A DNA stretch of 64,000 nucleotides from Natranaerobius trueperi. Lineage in GTDB: Bacteria; Bacillota; Natranaerobiia; Natranaerobiales; Natranaerobiaceae. This document shows positions 55,063 through 63,573 of this stretch, piece after piece (positions within the stretch are counted from its first letter, which is position 1; each line of letters begins with the position of its first letter). The translations under genes were made by a program, and so were the position numbers. The stretch spans positions 1 to 64,000 of the forward strand of contig NZ_NIQC01000009.1 of the NCBI RefSeq assembly GCF_002216005.1, given 5' to 3'. Under the pieces are notes generated by a model, which ran no database searches, was not told the origin of the DNA, and saw nothing but the letters and a program-made list of their open reading frames with translations.

Positions 55063-55898
55063 GCCTTTGCAGCTTCAATAGTATTATTTAATAGCATCGT
55101 AATCGTCATAGGGCCAACTCCACCGGGCACAGGCGTAATATGGCTAGCTGCTTCTTTAGCAGAGTCAAACTCGACATCTCCTATTAATTCTCCTTCTATT
55201 CTATTAACTCCAACGTCAATTACAACTGCACCAGGCTTAATCATTTTTCCTGTTACAAATTCAGGTTTTCCTACTGCTACAATTAAAATATCAGCCTCTT
55301 TTGTCATAGCACTTAAATCTTTAGTTCTAGAATGGCAAATAGATACTGTCGCGTTTTGCTCAAGTAATAATAATGATATTGGTTTTCCAACAATATTGCT
55401 ACGCCCAACAATCACTGCATTTTTTCCATTAATTTCACAATTGATAGATTCTAATAACTTCATAATACCTGCCGGAGTACAAGGGGTGAATTTTTTCTTA
55501 CCAGCTACTAAATTTCCAACATTGATGGGATGAAAACTATCAACATCTTTATCCGGGTCTATAGAATTGATAACTTTATTTTCATTAATATGATGTGGTA
55601 ACGGTAATTGTACTAATATTCCATGTACAGAATCATTTTCATTTAACTCTTTTATCAATTGTAATAATTCCTCTTCAGAAACATCAGAAGGAAGTCGCTT
55701 TACAGTTGATTCCATCCCAATTTTATTTGCTGTTTTTTCTTTCATACTTACATAAGTTTTTGAAGCCGGATCATCTCCAACTAATATAACTGCTAAATGA
55801 GGTGCTATACCATCCGTTTTTAATTTTGCAACTTCTTCTTTCAAATCTCCCCTTATTCCCTTAGCAACCTTCTTACCATCAATGATTTGTGCACTCAT
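55044..55898 (-). CDS. folD: Bifunctional methylenetetrahydrofolate dehydrogenase/cyclohydrolase
   Basis: A 284-residue enzyme converting 5,10-methylene-THF to 10-formyl-THF. [15 protein letters not shown] contains the catalytic Tyr/Lys region ([10 protein letters not shown]), [20 protein letters not shown] and [19 protein letters not shown] are family marks, with [19 protein letters not shown] at the C terminus. The ATG at 55898 follows GGGAGG; a longer frame to 55943 lacks such a site. A transposase relic lies upstream, so its former promoter region has been disturbed. Confidence 0.97.
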   Translation of the reverse strand: MSAQIIDGKKVAKGIRGDLKEEVAKLKTDGIAPHLAVILVGDDPASKTYVSMKEKTANKIGMESTVKRLPSDVSEEELLQLIKELNENDSVHGILVQLPLPHHINENKVINSIDPDKDVDSFHPINVGNLVAGKKKFTPCTPAGIMKLLESINCEINGKNAVIVGRSNIVGKPISLLLLEQNATVSICHSRTKDLSAMTKEADILIVAVGKPEFVTGKMIKPGAVVIDVGVNRIEGELIGDVEFDSAKEAASHITPVPGGVGPMTITMLLNNTIEAAKAWKNKQ

Positions 55899-56048
55899 TT
55901 TATAATACCTCCCTTTTGGAATTAAAATATTTACTTCCTGCAAAACTTTAAAAGTCTACCATAAAAGGATTTTGCAGGCTATTTCAACAGGAGTCCCTCC
56001 ACTTTATAACGAAACACTCATCTAGGAATATTTCTTGGAGGTAATCCT

Positions 56049-56880
56049 GTGAAAAACAAAATTTCTTTCTTTGATTACTCCAATGAGTTTCAAAAGTTAG
56101 ATTCTCATTCGAAACTCAAGAAACTTCTGATTACGTAGATTTTTCTGAAATTAACCAAACAGGACGGCGCCTTATTCTCCTATGTTTTTTACTTCAATAA
56201 TTCAAAAGCTTTTCTCCATACCAACGGTTCAGTGTTAGTTAGCTTTCTGAACTATCAAGACCGCTTAAATTTTTACTGCTTTATCGATTCCGTTTCTAAC
56301 CCTTCAGGCTTTGCTAGATTTAAACACAAATTAAGAAAAGATGGTATAAAGAAATATTACATAAGCTAATTGAATTAACTAAACCATATTTCCCTTTTGA
56401 TTCATCCCTTCCCTCTTTTACATCACTGGATTTGAGGCCTCTTTTAATAACCCTGAATATTTCCATTATCCTAAAAGAAAGGTTGAGAAGGAAACTCCCA
56501 TAAAGCCTGACCATGAATCAATTGATAAAACTCTTAGTAAAATGCCTAAACGTTCTAAAAGCTGAGTCCAAGTCCAAGCTTCTTACAACAATGGCATTTT
56601 GTTACGCTTTTACTGGTGAATTAACAGATGGGTTCAGTGTTATTAGAGATATTGAACCTTTAGAGAGTCAAAAATACTCTACTACTCCCCCTCATGAATA
56701 AAAATACAATATCTTCACAGCGATACCGGACTTTGATTGTACTGAAAACTACCGCTTCTTGTATAGAAAAATGGTCATTGCCCTATTAACCTTAATCCTA
56801 TACCACTTTCAAATATGATGGTTATTGTAATTCTAGTAAAAGAATCACATGAGTTTGCCTTTAAATAGAAAACAAGGTAC
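56049..56880 (+). pseudogene. Decayed DDE transposase, family uncertain
   Basis: A GTG at 56049 with GGAGGT before it opens a frame (KNKISFFDYSNEFQKLDSHS) that stops after 30 codons. Pieces such as FDSIDKTLSKMPKRS-like sequence near 56520 and MAFCYAFTGELTDGFSVIRD near 56600 resemble a transposase group found in Clostridia, where a HFCYALKF...TNGLGIVRHI-type stretch is found. Many stops and frameshifts follow. The ends of the element could not be found. The 1 kb between folD and the TsaD-like gene holds nothing else I can support. Confidence 0.6.
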
Positions 56881-56977
56881 TAAACATTTTAGTAAAAGGT
56901 TCTATTAATTAAAATATTTAGCTTTCTTCTCCGTGGTTACTTAACACATACTATAATAAAATTCTCTATATATTAAC

Positions 56978-57967
56978 TTATGCCATTTGAGTTTTCAAAT
57001 GATTATGACCTAACAAAGATACACCTATTGCATTATCTTTTGAGAGATTAGGCGTGGTAAATAAAAAAGATATTTCAGATTCTCTAAAGCATCTACTAAT
57101 ATACTTTTTTATATAATTATTACTCATTACTCCCCCAACGAATAAAATTTTCTTTTTTCTTTTGTGTTTAGAAGCATTTTTTAATATACTAACTAAAGAT
57201 TCTGCTACACATTTTTCAACTTTTCTTGCAATAATTTCTCGTTTATAATTACCTTCATTTATAATTTTCTTGATATGGGTCTCTGGACCTGAAAAATTTA
57301 CCCATGTATCGGATATAGATATAGGGACTGAAACATCTTGTTTAGCATCCACGAATTTAGATAGACTTTCTAATTGTGGCCCACCAGGGAAAGGAAGACC
57401 TAGTTTGTTAGCCGTCCTGTCAATTAATTGACCGGCCGCAAGATCCCTTGTCCCACCTATAATTTTAATATCAAACGAACTATAATTCTGTGAGGGAACA
57501 CATTCTAATAATTCTGTTGTACCCCCAGATACATGAAATACATAAAACTCTTCTAAAACATTAAGATCTATTTTTTGTAAATTGTCATATAAACAAGCAG
57601 CTATATGACCTTCTTGATGACTAACTCGATAAATAGGGACTTCAAAAGCAGTCCTTAAAAAAGATGCATATGAATCACCAACTAAAAACACTGGCATGTA
57701 AGATTCTTTTTGTGGTCTTGGCTTACTACTAACAGAAATAGCTGTTATATTATATTTTAAGTCAAGTTTCATAGTATCAGTCAACTTTTCTAGGGCTTTA
57801 GGTAAGTTCTTTGTATGTTGAAAAACACCTTCTGATTGCCGTAATCCCCCTTTATTTGAGGATACTTCTAAGGGAAGTTGTACAGAGTTAATAAAATTAA
57901 GATTAGTATCTAATAAGGCTAAAGAAGTTGTATAACAGCTTGTATCTATGCCAAGGACTAAACCCAT
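56978..57967 (-). CDS. TsaD/Kae1-like protein (second copy class)
   Basis: A 329-residue protein of the ASKHA-fold TsaD/Kae1 family: LGIDTSCYTTSLALLD at the N terminus, SHQEGHIAACLYD (the HxxxH metal site) near residue 115, FHVSGGTTELLECV near 145 and FVGGVMSNNYIKKYI near 275. True TsaD makes the t6A tRNA modification; this version, placed next to nusB, belongs to a divergent clostridial group often labelled glycoprotease and may not do that job. The genome probably has the standard tsaD elsewhere. It starts five bases after nusB. Confidence 0.8.
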   Translation of the reverse strand: MGLVLGIDTSCYTTSLALLDTNLNFINSVQLPLEVSSNKGGLRQSEGVFQHTKNLPKALEKLTDTMKLDLKYNITAISVSSKPRPQKESYMPVFLVGDSYASFLRTAFEVPIYRVSHQEGHIAACLYDNLQKIDLNVLEEFYVFHVSGGTTELLECVPSQNYSSFDIKIIGGTRDLAAGQLIDRTANKLGLPFPGGPQLESLSKFVDAKQDVSVPISISDTWVNFSGPETHIKKIINEGNYKREIIARKVEKCVAESLVSILKNASKHKRKKKILFVGGVMSNNYIKKYISRCFRESEISFLFTTPNLSKDNAIGVSLLGHNHLKTQMA

Positions 57968-57971
57968 ATCA

Positions 57972-58391
57972 TCACCGATCCCTTTTCAGTTGTTCCGCAA
58001 TTTTATCTAAGATTCCATTAATATAGCTTGATGCTTTGTCTGTACTAAATTTCTTAGCCAGTTCTACCGCTTCATTGATAGAAACTCGAACAGGTATGTC
58101 ATCAAAATAAATCATTTCACAAATAGCAAGTCTCATAATACTTAGATCTACACGACTAAGACGCTCTATTTTCCAGTTTTCTGACATCTTATCTATATGA
58201 CTATCTATAATTGGTAGTTCTGTACTTGCTTTAGAAGTGACATCTTCTAAATATTGATAATTATTTACATCTAACTGTTCTTCACCACTTTCTTTATATT
58301 GTTGTGCACCTTCATAATTCAACTCATCATTATTAAATGCCATTTGAAAAATTATTTTCATTGCTGTTTCTCTAGCAAAACGTCTAGACAT
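57972..58391 (-). CDS. nusB: Transcription antitermination factor NusB
   Basis: A 139-residue all-helical protein that acts with NusE in rRNA antitermination. RRFARETAMKIIFQMAF at the N terminus, RVDLSIMRLAICEMIYF and INEAVELAKKFSTDKASSYI near the C terminus are standard. It follows the asp23-amaP-DUF2273 genes, as in many Clostridia. Confidence 0.97.
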   Translation of the reverse strand: MSRRFARETAMKIIFQMAFNNDELNYEGAQQYKESGEEQLDVNNYQYLEDVTSKASTELPIIDSHIDKMSENWKIERLSRVDLSIMRLAICEMIYFDDIPVRVSINEAVELAKKFSTDKASSYINGILDKIAEQLKRDR

Positions 58392-58424
58392 CTTTTATCC
58401 CCCTATATTACTTTAAAATTTTTC

Positions 58425-58646
58425 TTATCTTCTGGGCGGTAAAAATCTATGTATTGAGATAGGCAGTTGTTTTTCTTTATCCCAATAGTAACCAAAATAA
58501 AAGCCTACCCCCATTAAAATCAATACTAATAAACCTTGTAAAAAACCAAAAATCACAAAAATTAATGAAATTAGAAAACCTAATACCACACCTATAATTC
58601 TTCCCAAATAATTTTCTAATAGATACATTATGTATTCACGATTCAA
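58425..58646 (-). CDS. DUF2273 small membrane protein
   Basis: A 73-residue protein with two membrane helices and a short charged end (YWDKEKQLPISIHRFLPPRR). DUF2273 members are found next to amaP and asp23; function unknown. The start is TTG with GGGGGTGA upstream. Confidence 0.85.
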   Translation of the reverse strand: MNREYIMYLLENYLGRIIGVVLGFLISLIFVIFGFLQGLLVLILMGVGFYFGYYWDKEKQLPISIHRFLPPRR

Positions 58647-58660
58647 ATTATCACCCCCAG

Positions 58661-59197
58661 TTACTTAGGCCGTGAAGCATCAGATGCTATATTTTCAATA
58701 TAAACCTTAACCTCACTTATATTTACTCCTGCCTTAGATTCAACATGATCTTTAGCTATCTTTTGAAGTTCTTCAGAAACTTGAGGTATTTCTACATCTG
58801 CTTGAACTTTACCTTTCAAGTATATAATTAGACCATTTTCAGATACTTTTATTCTTGATTTAACTTCTTTCATACCTTTAACTTCATTTTTTGCTACTCT
58901 TAAAACCATACTTTCTATAGTTTTTAGAGATATTTTAACTTCACCTATTTCTGTGTTCTGATTAACAACCTCTTCATTTTTTTCAACCCTCGATGCTCCC
59001 CAAATTGATCTCAACGCGATTAATAGAATAATTAAACCCACAATTCCTAATTCTAAAGATTCAGCATAAAATTCCATGCTTGTCCTTACTTCATCCATAA
59101 TTGGATGGATAGGTATAGCAAAAGATACTAGGATAACTGATAGAATTAGTAATAGAAAACTAGTTATAAAAAAGATCACTCTGTCAAAAACATGCAC
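58661..59197 (-). CDS. amaP: Alkaline shock response membrane anchor protein AmaP
   Basis: A 178-residue protein with two N-terminal membrane helices (residues 8-30 and 50-68) and a C-terminal Asp23-like domain (TEIGEVKISLKTIESMVLRV and KAGVNISEVKVYIENI). In Staphylococcus AmaP anchors Asp23 at the membrane. It lies between asp23 and the DUF2273 gene. Confidence 0.9.
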   Translation of the reverse strand: MHVFDRVIFFITSFLLLILSVILVSFAIPIHPIMDEVRTSMEFYAESLELGIVGLIILLIALRSIWGASRVEKNEEVVNQNTEIGEVKISLKTIESMVLRVAKNEVKGMKEVKSRIKVSENGLIIYLKGKVQADVEIPQVSEELQKIAKDHVESKAGVNISEVKVYIENIASDASRPK

Positions 59198-59275
59198 TAA
59201 TTATCCCTCCTTTAAGTTATAACCTTTTGTTTTTTTAGAAACCCTTCATTATTATGGTGAATCATTGATTATTTT

Positions 59276-59644
59276 TTATACATCTTCAAAGCGAACTCGT
59301 TGAATATATACATTTACATTGCTAACAGAAAAACCAGTCATATTTTCTACAGCCTCTTTTACTACTTCTTGAGCTGCCTTAGATATTTCAGGAATTTTAA
59401 CCCCATACTGTATATCTAAATTCACATCAATAGAAACATTTTCTTCTGTTAGATCTACTTTAATGCCTTTTGAAGTTTTTTTACCAAACATTTCACTTAT
59501 TCCTTCAGAAACCCCCCCACTGACATTATAAATTCCATCTAATTCTTTCAACGCTAAGTAAGAAATAATACCAATAACGTTATTGGCTATACGGACTTGA
59601 CCGAGCTCATTTTTCTCTGCCATTGTATGAGAATTTGGGTCCAT
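59276..59644 (-). CDS. Asp23/Gls24 family envelope stress protein
   Basis: A 122-residue Asp23-domain protein: LGQVRIANNVIGIISYLALK and the GVKIPEISKAAQEVVKEAVE stretch. The nearest Bacillus relative in this gene position is YqhY, beside nusB. Members act in cell-envelope homeostasis, possibly tied to lipid synthesis. The ATG at 59644 follows GGAGGT. Confidence 0.92.
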   Translation of the reverse strand: MDPNSHTMAEKNELGQVRIANNVIGIISYLALKELDGIYNVSGGVSEGISEMFGKKTSKGIKVDLTEENVSIDVNLDIQYGVKIPEISKAAQEVVKEAVENMTGFSVSNVNVYIQRVRFEDV

Positions 59645-59768
59645 TTTTTAGTACACCTCCTACAAAACTACAAATGTATTTATTATTTATATTCGTTATT
59701 AAACCAAAAAATCCTTTTTTTGATAAGTTAAATACAGTTATAAAGTGTATAATATAGTATTCCCTATC

Positions 59769-60419
59769 TTAATTATATTCAATCACTTTAACATTAGAAA
59801 TTGATACTCCAGCATTCTCTGACACTATTTCTGCAATCTGTCTTATTTCTGTTTCTGATAAGTTTTCCACTTTAACTATTACATTAGCTGAACCATTTCT
59901 AAAAAAGAATATTGCATCTTCAAAACCATTTGCTCTTATAAGGTTTTCAAGAGTCAATTCTTTTTCTCTGATTTTCACCAAATCTAAAAGTTCACTTTCT
60001 GCTTCACTTTTCGCTTCATCACTAGTGTTTGGATTATCTATAAATTGATTCAATCGTTCTATTTCTTTTGATCTTACTCGATCTCTCTCTAGTCTATAAG
60101 CAACAAAAAAATCTTTGTCCTCTTCCATTTCCCACTCTTCTACTTCATCTGGTGGAATAAGGTCTGCAGAAGTTACATCTTCTTCGGTTTCATTTTCTAT
60201 AATATCAGATTCGGTGTCATCTTCTTTAAGTATGTTATTAGACCCTTCTTCAATATCTATTTCCGCATCACCTTCTTGTTCAATAACATCTACAGACTCT
60301 CCTTGTAAAATTTCAACTTGCTCAACTTCTCTATCAACATTAATTATCCAAAAGGTTAAAGCTATAAAAAAACCTGAAATAAAAATTACCCATCGCCTTT
60401 TTAGGTAAATTATTTTCAT
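59769..60419 (-). CDS. spoIIIAH: Stage III sporulation protein AH
   Basis: A 216-residue protein with one N-terminal membrane helix (residues 9-27), an acidic linker (residues 35-95, rich in Asp/Glu) and a C-terminal YscJ/FliF-like ring domain (FRNGSANVIVKVENLSETEI). In Bacillus it pairs with SpoIIQ to form the mother cell-forespore channel. Last gene of the spoIIIA operon. Confidence 0.95.
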   Translation of the reverse strand: MKIIYLKRRWVIFISGFFIALTFWIINVDREVEQVEILQGESVDVIEQEGDAEIDIEEGSNNILKEDDTESDIIENETEEDVTSADLIPPDEVEEWEMEEDKDFFVAYRLERDRVRSKEIERLNQFIDNPNTSDEAKSEAESELLDLVKIREKELTLENLIRANGFEDAIFFFRNGSANVIVKVENLSETEIRQIAEIVSENAGVSISNVKVIEYN

Positions 60420-60430
60420 ATTAAAACCTC

Positions 60431-61012
60431 CTAATTATTTTTTGGTAGTATTACGATATTATGCTCTGCAACATCAAACAAAGTATTAACAGCTGTTAAC
60501 AAATTTTTCTTTACCTTTACATCATTTGCACCCTCCGAAACTACCAAAACGCCATTAATTGCGGGCTTTTTCTCTCGTAATACTAAGGGCTCATCACCCT
60601 GCCCTCTAATTGTTAATACTTCATGATTAGAAAATTCCTCTGTAATTTCTCTTTTACCATCTGTTCCATCACTTTCTACAGTTGTAACTTTTTCTTCATC
60701 TTTATTTTTAGCAATATCTAGTTTTTTGCTTCCTTCTAAAGTTATCATAGCATTAACATCACCAGCTCCTATAACTTGAGACAAAATAGTTTCTAAATCT
60801 TTTTCCAGTTGTCGCTTATACTGGCTTTCTTCAGTTGATCTTTCAATATCAAAATTCTCTTCTTCATTAGGTATTGGATTAATTTCAGTATTAGGATCAT
60901 CTTCATCACTTTCTAGTGGATTACCGAGTAATAAAAATATCAGTCCCAATATACCTAGCACTATTAAGTGTGGAGGTATTTTTTTAAAAAAGTCTTTAGT
61001 TGATTGATTCAT
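60431..61012 (-). CDS. spoIIIAG: Stage III sporulation protein AG
   Basis: A 193-residue protein with one membrane helix (residues ~15-32) and a ring-building domain with EKDLETILSQVIGAGDVNAM and KPAINGVLVVSEGANDVKVK, as in SpoIIIAG. It forms a large ring in the feeding-tube complex. A motif like that before spoIIM lies 45-65 bases upstream. Confidence 0.95.
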   Translation of the reverse strand: MNQSTKDFFKKIPPHLIVLGILGLIFLLLGNPLESDEDDPNTEINPIPNEEENFDIERSTEESQYKRQLEKDLETILSQVIGAGDVNAMITLEGSKKLDIAKNKDEEKVTTVESDGTDGKREITEEFSNHEVLTIRGQGDEPLVLREKKPAINGVLVVSEGANDVKVKKNLLTAVNTLFDVAEHNIVILPKNN

Positions 61013-61056
61013 AATCTCCCCTCCCTTGATTCTTCTTAATACTTTTGGCCTAGCTA

Positions 61057-61077
61057 GTACATTCTATGCAATAACAG
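61057..61077 (-). promoter_or_regulatory. Candidate internal promoter motif before spoIIIAG
   Basis: TGCATAGAATGTAC on the minus strand with CTGTT before it, the same as 26963-26983 except for two bases in 21. It lies in the 66-base gap between spoIIIAF and spoIIIAG. An internal promoter is known within spoIIIA in Bacillus. Here the -35 element is not clear, so this is only a candidate. Confidence 0.4.
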
Positions 61078-61078
61078 A

Positions 61079-61747
61079 TTATTTCATTACTTTTACCAAA
61101 ACATGGTCTTCAGTTATTTGAAAAACATCACTTATATCCTTTTCAAAATTATCTAGTTTTTCGTCTGAAACATTCAATTTATTTTCTGATTTATTATTCT
61201 TTTTTTCAATTAAATCACTAGTATTATCATTCTCTAAGCTAATTTTTATTTCTTCAACTGGTTCTACTAGTTCTTCTTTATTTTGCTCATCTAACTCTTT
61301 ATCTTTTTTATCTAAAAAAACTGTTAAACTTTTTATTTCTCCGTAGTTTTCAAGAGAACTGTCATCTTGATATTCTATTTCAACATTAGCAACTTCAATA
61401 CTATCAAAATGATATTGTGACCTTTCTTTTACTTGTCCTTTGATTTCGTCTTTGTAGCGAGCATCAATTTTATCAATTCTATTTTGTTGCATATCCTCTC
61501 CTCTTTCTAATAAATCATCCACTTGATCTATATCAGCTTCTGGTTCTTCAAAAATATCAGGTTCAATCATATCTCCATTTTCTAATATTTTGACTATCGG
61601 ATTTAAAATTATTAAAACTATCATAAGTCCTATTACTAATCTTACGTACCTTTGCAAATTCCCAGGTGGAAGTAGTAATTCTAAAAAAGAAGCCAATATA
61701 ATTACTATAACTATTGAAGTTACTAATTCATTTAGATGATCTAACAA
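61079..61747 (-). CDS. spoIIIAF: Stage III sporulation protein AF
   Basis: A 222-residue protein with two N-terminal membrane helices (residues 10-55, including PPGNLQRYVRLVIGLMIVLI) and a charged cytoplasmic domain. The inner part is longer and more acidic than usual (EQNKEELVEPVEEIKI). The start is TTG with GGGGGG upstream. It overlaps no neighbour; 17 bases separate it from spoIIIAE. Confidence 0.9.
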   Translation of the reverse strand: MLDHLNELVTSIVIVIILASFLELLLPPGNLQRYVRLVIGLMIVLIILNPIVKILENGDMIEPDIFEEPEADIDQVDDLLERGEDMQQNRIDKIDARYKDEIKGQVKERSQYHFDSIEVANVEIEYQDDSSLENYGEIKSLTVFLDKKDKELDEQNKEELVEPVEEIKISLENDNTSDLIEKKNNKSENKLNVSDEKLDNFEKDISDVFQITEDHVLVKVMK

Positions 61748-61764
61748 TTATATCCCCCCTTTTT

Positions 61765-62955
61765 CTAACCCCTGATCATCATTGATATATTAGTAGCACC
61801 AATAATTGTTGCCATAGCTATAAAAAACATAACCGAAACTGTAGCTACTCCGGCAAAAACTAGTGTTAAACTTTTAGACATGGTATTTAAACTATCAGGA
61901 ATTGTAGTTTCTCCTAAAGGTTCCATTAACGAAGCAGCTAATTTATATATAAAAACTAGTGCAAGAATTTTTAGAGCAGGAAAAATTGTTATGAAAAATA
62001 AAATAACTGCCCCTGCCATGGTTACACTGTTTGTTAAAACTAAAGATGCTCCCATGACCGTTTCAACTGCATCAGATAAAGCTTTCCCGATAACTGGTAT
62101 AAACGAACCTGTTAAAAATTTAGCTGCTCTAATAGATATACCATCAGCGACAGCACCACCTACTCCTTGTAACCCCATAATGCCTATAAAAATTGTAAGA
62201 AAAAAACCGATAGCTGTAATACTAACATTTTGAAACAGGTCAGCTAATGAAGATACTTTAAATTTAGGATTGATATGACTTATCACATTTAATACCGCAG
62301 AAAATAGGAGTAAAGGTAAAATAACATTGCTAATTAAAGTACTGAAAGTATTAATTAAAAATATAGTTATCGGGTGAAAGATTGCAACAGATGTCACAGC
62401 TCCCATAGAAGCCATAAGAGTTAACAATAAGGGGATTAAAGCTAAAATTATATCTACCATGTTATCTACGGTTTCTCGACCAATTTGAATTGCTAAATAA
62501 AAACTTTGTAATGCAATAACAACTATAGACATGTAAATAACTGTATGGGCTAATTTAGCAACATTTTCATTAGCAAATGCATTTTGCAATGTCGTTAGTA
62601 AAACTGCTACTACGGTAAGTAGTATAACTTTACCTAGAAGTTGAAAATTAACAACTACTTCATGTAGAAAAAATCTTAATAGCCCACTAAAAAGTTGAGC
62701 TAGACTAATGTCACCATCATCGCCTCGGATTAAATAAAAAAGATCCCTGAAGGTCAGGTCAGGAATGTAAGCATCCATTTCTTGATTTAACTGATTCCAC
62801 TGTTTTTCCATTTCTTTTATTTCCGGTTGATCTAATATTTCATTTAAGTCTTCGTCTAGCTTTTCATCTGTTATTTCTTCACCATAAACAGTAGATGGGA
62901 TTATTAAATAGATTAGTAATAATAAAATTACAACTAATTTTTTCATAAACTTCAT
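61765..62955 (-). CDS. spoIIIAE: Stage III sporulation protein AE
   Basis: A 396-residue membrane protein with an N-terminal signal, a short soluble part and about eight membrane helices. GVGGAVADGISIRAAKFLTG and VGKALSDAVETVMGASLVL are the family signature. It is an export-gate-like part of the SpoIIIA-SpoIIQ complex. Confidence 0.95.
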   Translation of the reverse strand: MKFMKKLVVILLLLIYLIIPSTVYGEEITDEKLDEDLNEILDQPEIKEMEKQWNQLNQEMDAYIPDLTFRDLFYLIRGDDGDISLAQLFSGLLRFFLHEVVVNFQLLGKVILLTVVAVLLTTLQNAFANENVAKLAHTVIYMSIVVIALQSFYLAIQIGRETVDNMVDIILALIPLLLTLMASMGAVTSVAIFHPITIFLINTFSTLISNVILPLLLFSAVLNVISHINPKFKVSSLADLFQNVSITAIGFFLTIFIGIMGLQGVGGAVADGISIRAAKFLTGSFIPVIGKALSDAVETVMGASLVLTNSVTMAGAVILFFITIFPALKILALVFIYKLAASLMEPLGETTIPDSLNTMSKSLTLVFAGVATVSVMFFIAMATIIGATNISMMIRG

Positions 62956-62960
62956 CCTTC

Positions 62961-63347
62961 CTAAGGAAGTAAAGTTAACACTGTTTCTAAAATCATAACC
63001 ACTAACGGAACAGCCATAAGCATTATTGCGATTTTTCCACCCAACTCGATTTTTTTGGCCATAGCTCCTTCATCTGCATCTTTACAAACTTGAGCACCAA
63101 ACTCTGTAATATAGGCTATCCCAACAATTTTAAGAAGAGTATCAAAATAAGCAAAATCTAAGTCAGCTTGTAAAGTGAGTTCTTCTAAAATGTCTAGAAC
63201 AGACTTTAGTGGACTTAATAAATACAAAAAAATCATTATTCCCGCTGCCATTGATAGCAAAACTGCTAACTCTTTTTTATACTGTCTAACTACAACAATC
63301 AAAACAGTTGCTATAAAACCAAATCCAACTATTTGAATAATATCCAT
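62961..63347 (-). CDS. spoIIIAD: Stage III sporulation protein AD
   Basis: A 128-residue protein with four membrane helices (DIIQIVGFGFIATVLIVVVR at the N terminus, KIVGIAYITEFGAQVCKDA in the middle). Related to SpoIIIAC. Five bases from spoIIIAE. Confidence 0.95.
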   Translation of the reverse strand: MDIIQIVGFGFIATVLIVVVRQYKKELAVLLSMAAGIMIFLYLLSPLKSVLDILEELTLQADLDFAYFDTLLKIVGIAYITEFGAQVCKDADEGAMAKKIELGGKIAIMLMAVPLVVMILETVLTLLP

Positions 63348-63349
63348 AA

Positions 63350-63556
63350 TTAATACACTCCAAATACCTGCCTAACTGTCTCAAAGAGATCAGCTAGAAG
63401 ATGAATTACCATAAATAATACAATAATTATTCCAGCTAAATTTACATACGTTGTCACATCTTTTCTATCTAGTGCTGTTAGGACTGGATTTAATATAGCT
63501 AGAATCATTCCCACACCTGCTATTCTAAATAGTAAATCAATATCCAGTTCATACAT
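63350..63556 (-). CDS. spoIIIAC: Stage III sporulation protein AC
   Basis: A 68-residue protein with two membrane helices (LFRIAGVGMILAILNPVLTA and NLAGIIIVLFMVIHLLADLF), a close match to SpoIIIAC in size and sequence. Two bases from spoIIIAD. Confidence 0.96.
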   Translation of the reverse strand: MYELDIDLLFRIAGVGMILAILNPVLTALDRKDVTTYVNLAGIIIVLFMVIHLLADLFETVRQVFGVY

Positions 63557-63573
63557 CTAAATTCCTCCTTTAG

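Noticed and set aside
55051-55533. Plus-strand open frame of 160 codons opposite folD
   Set aside because: folD is certain on the minus strand, and the plus frame has no family features.
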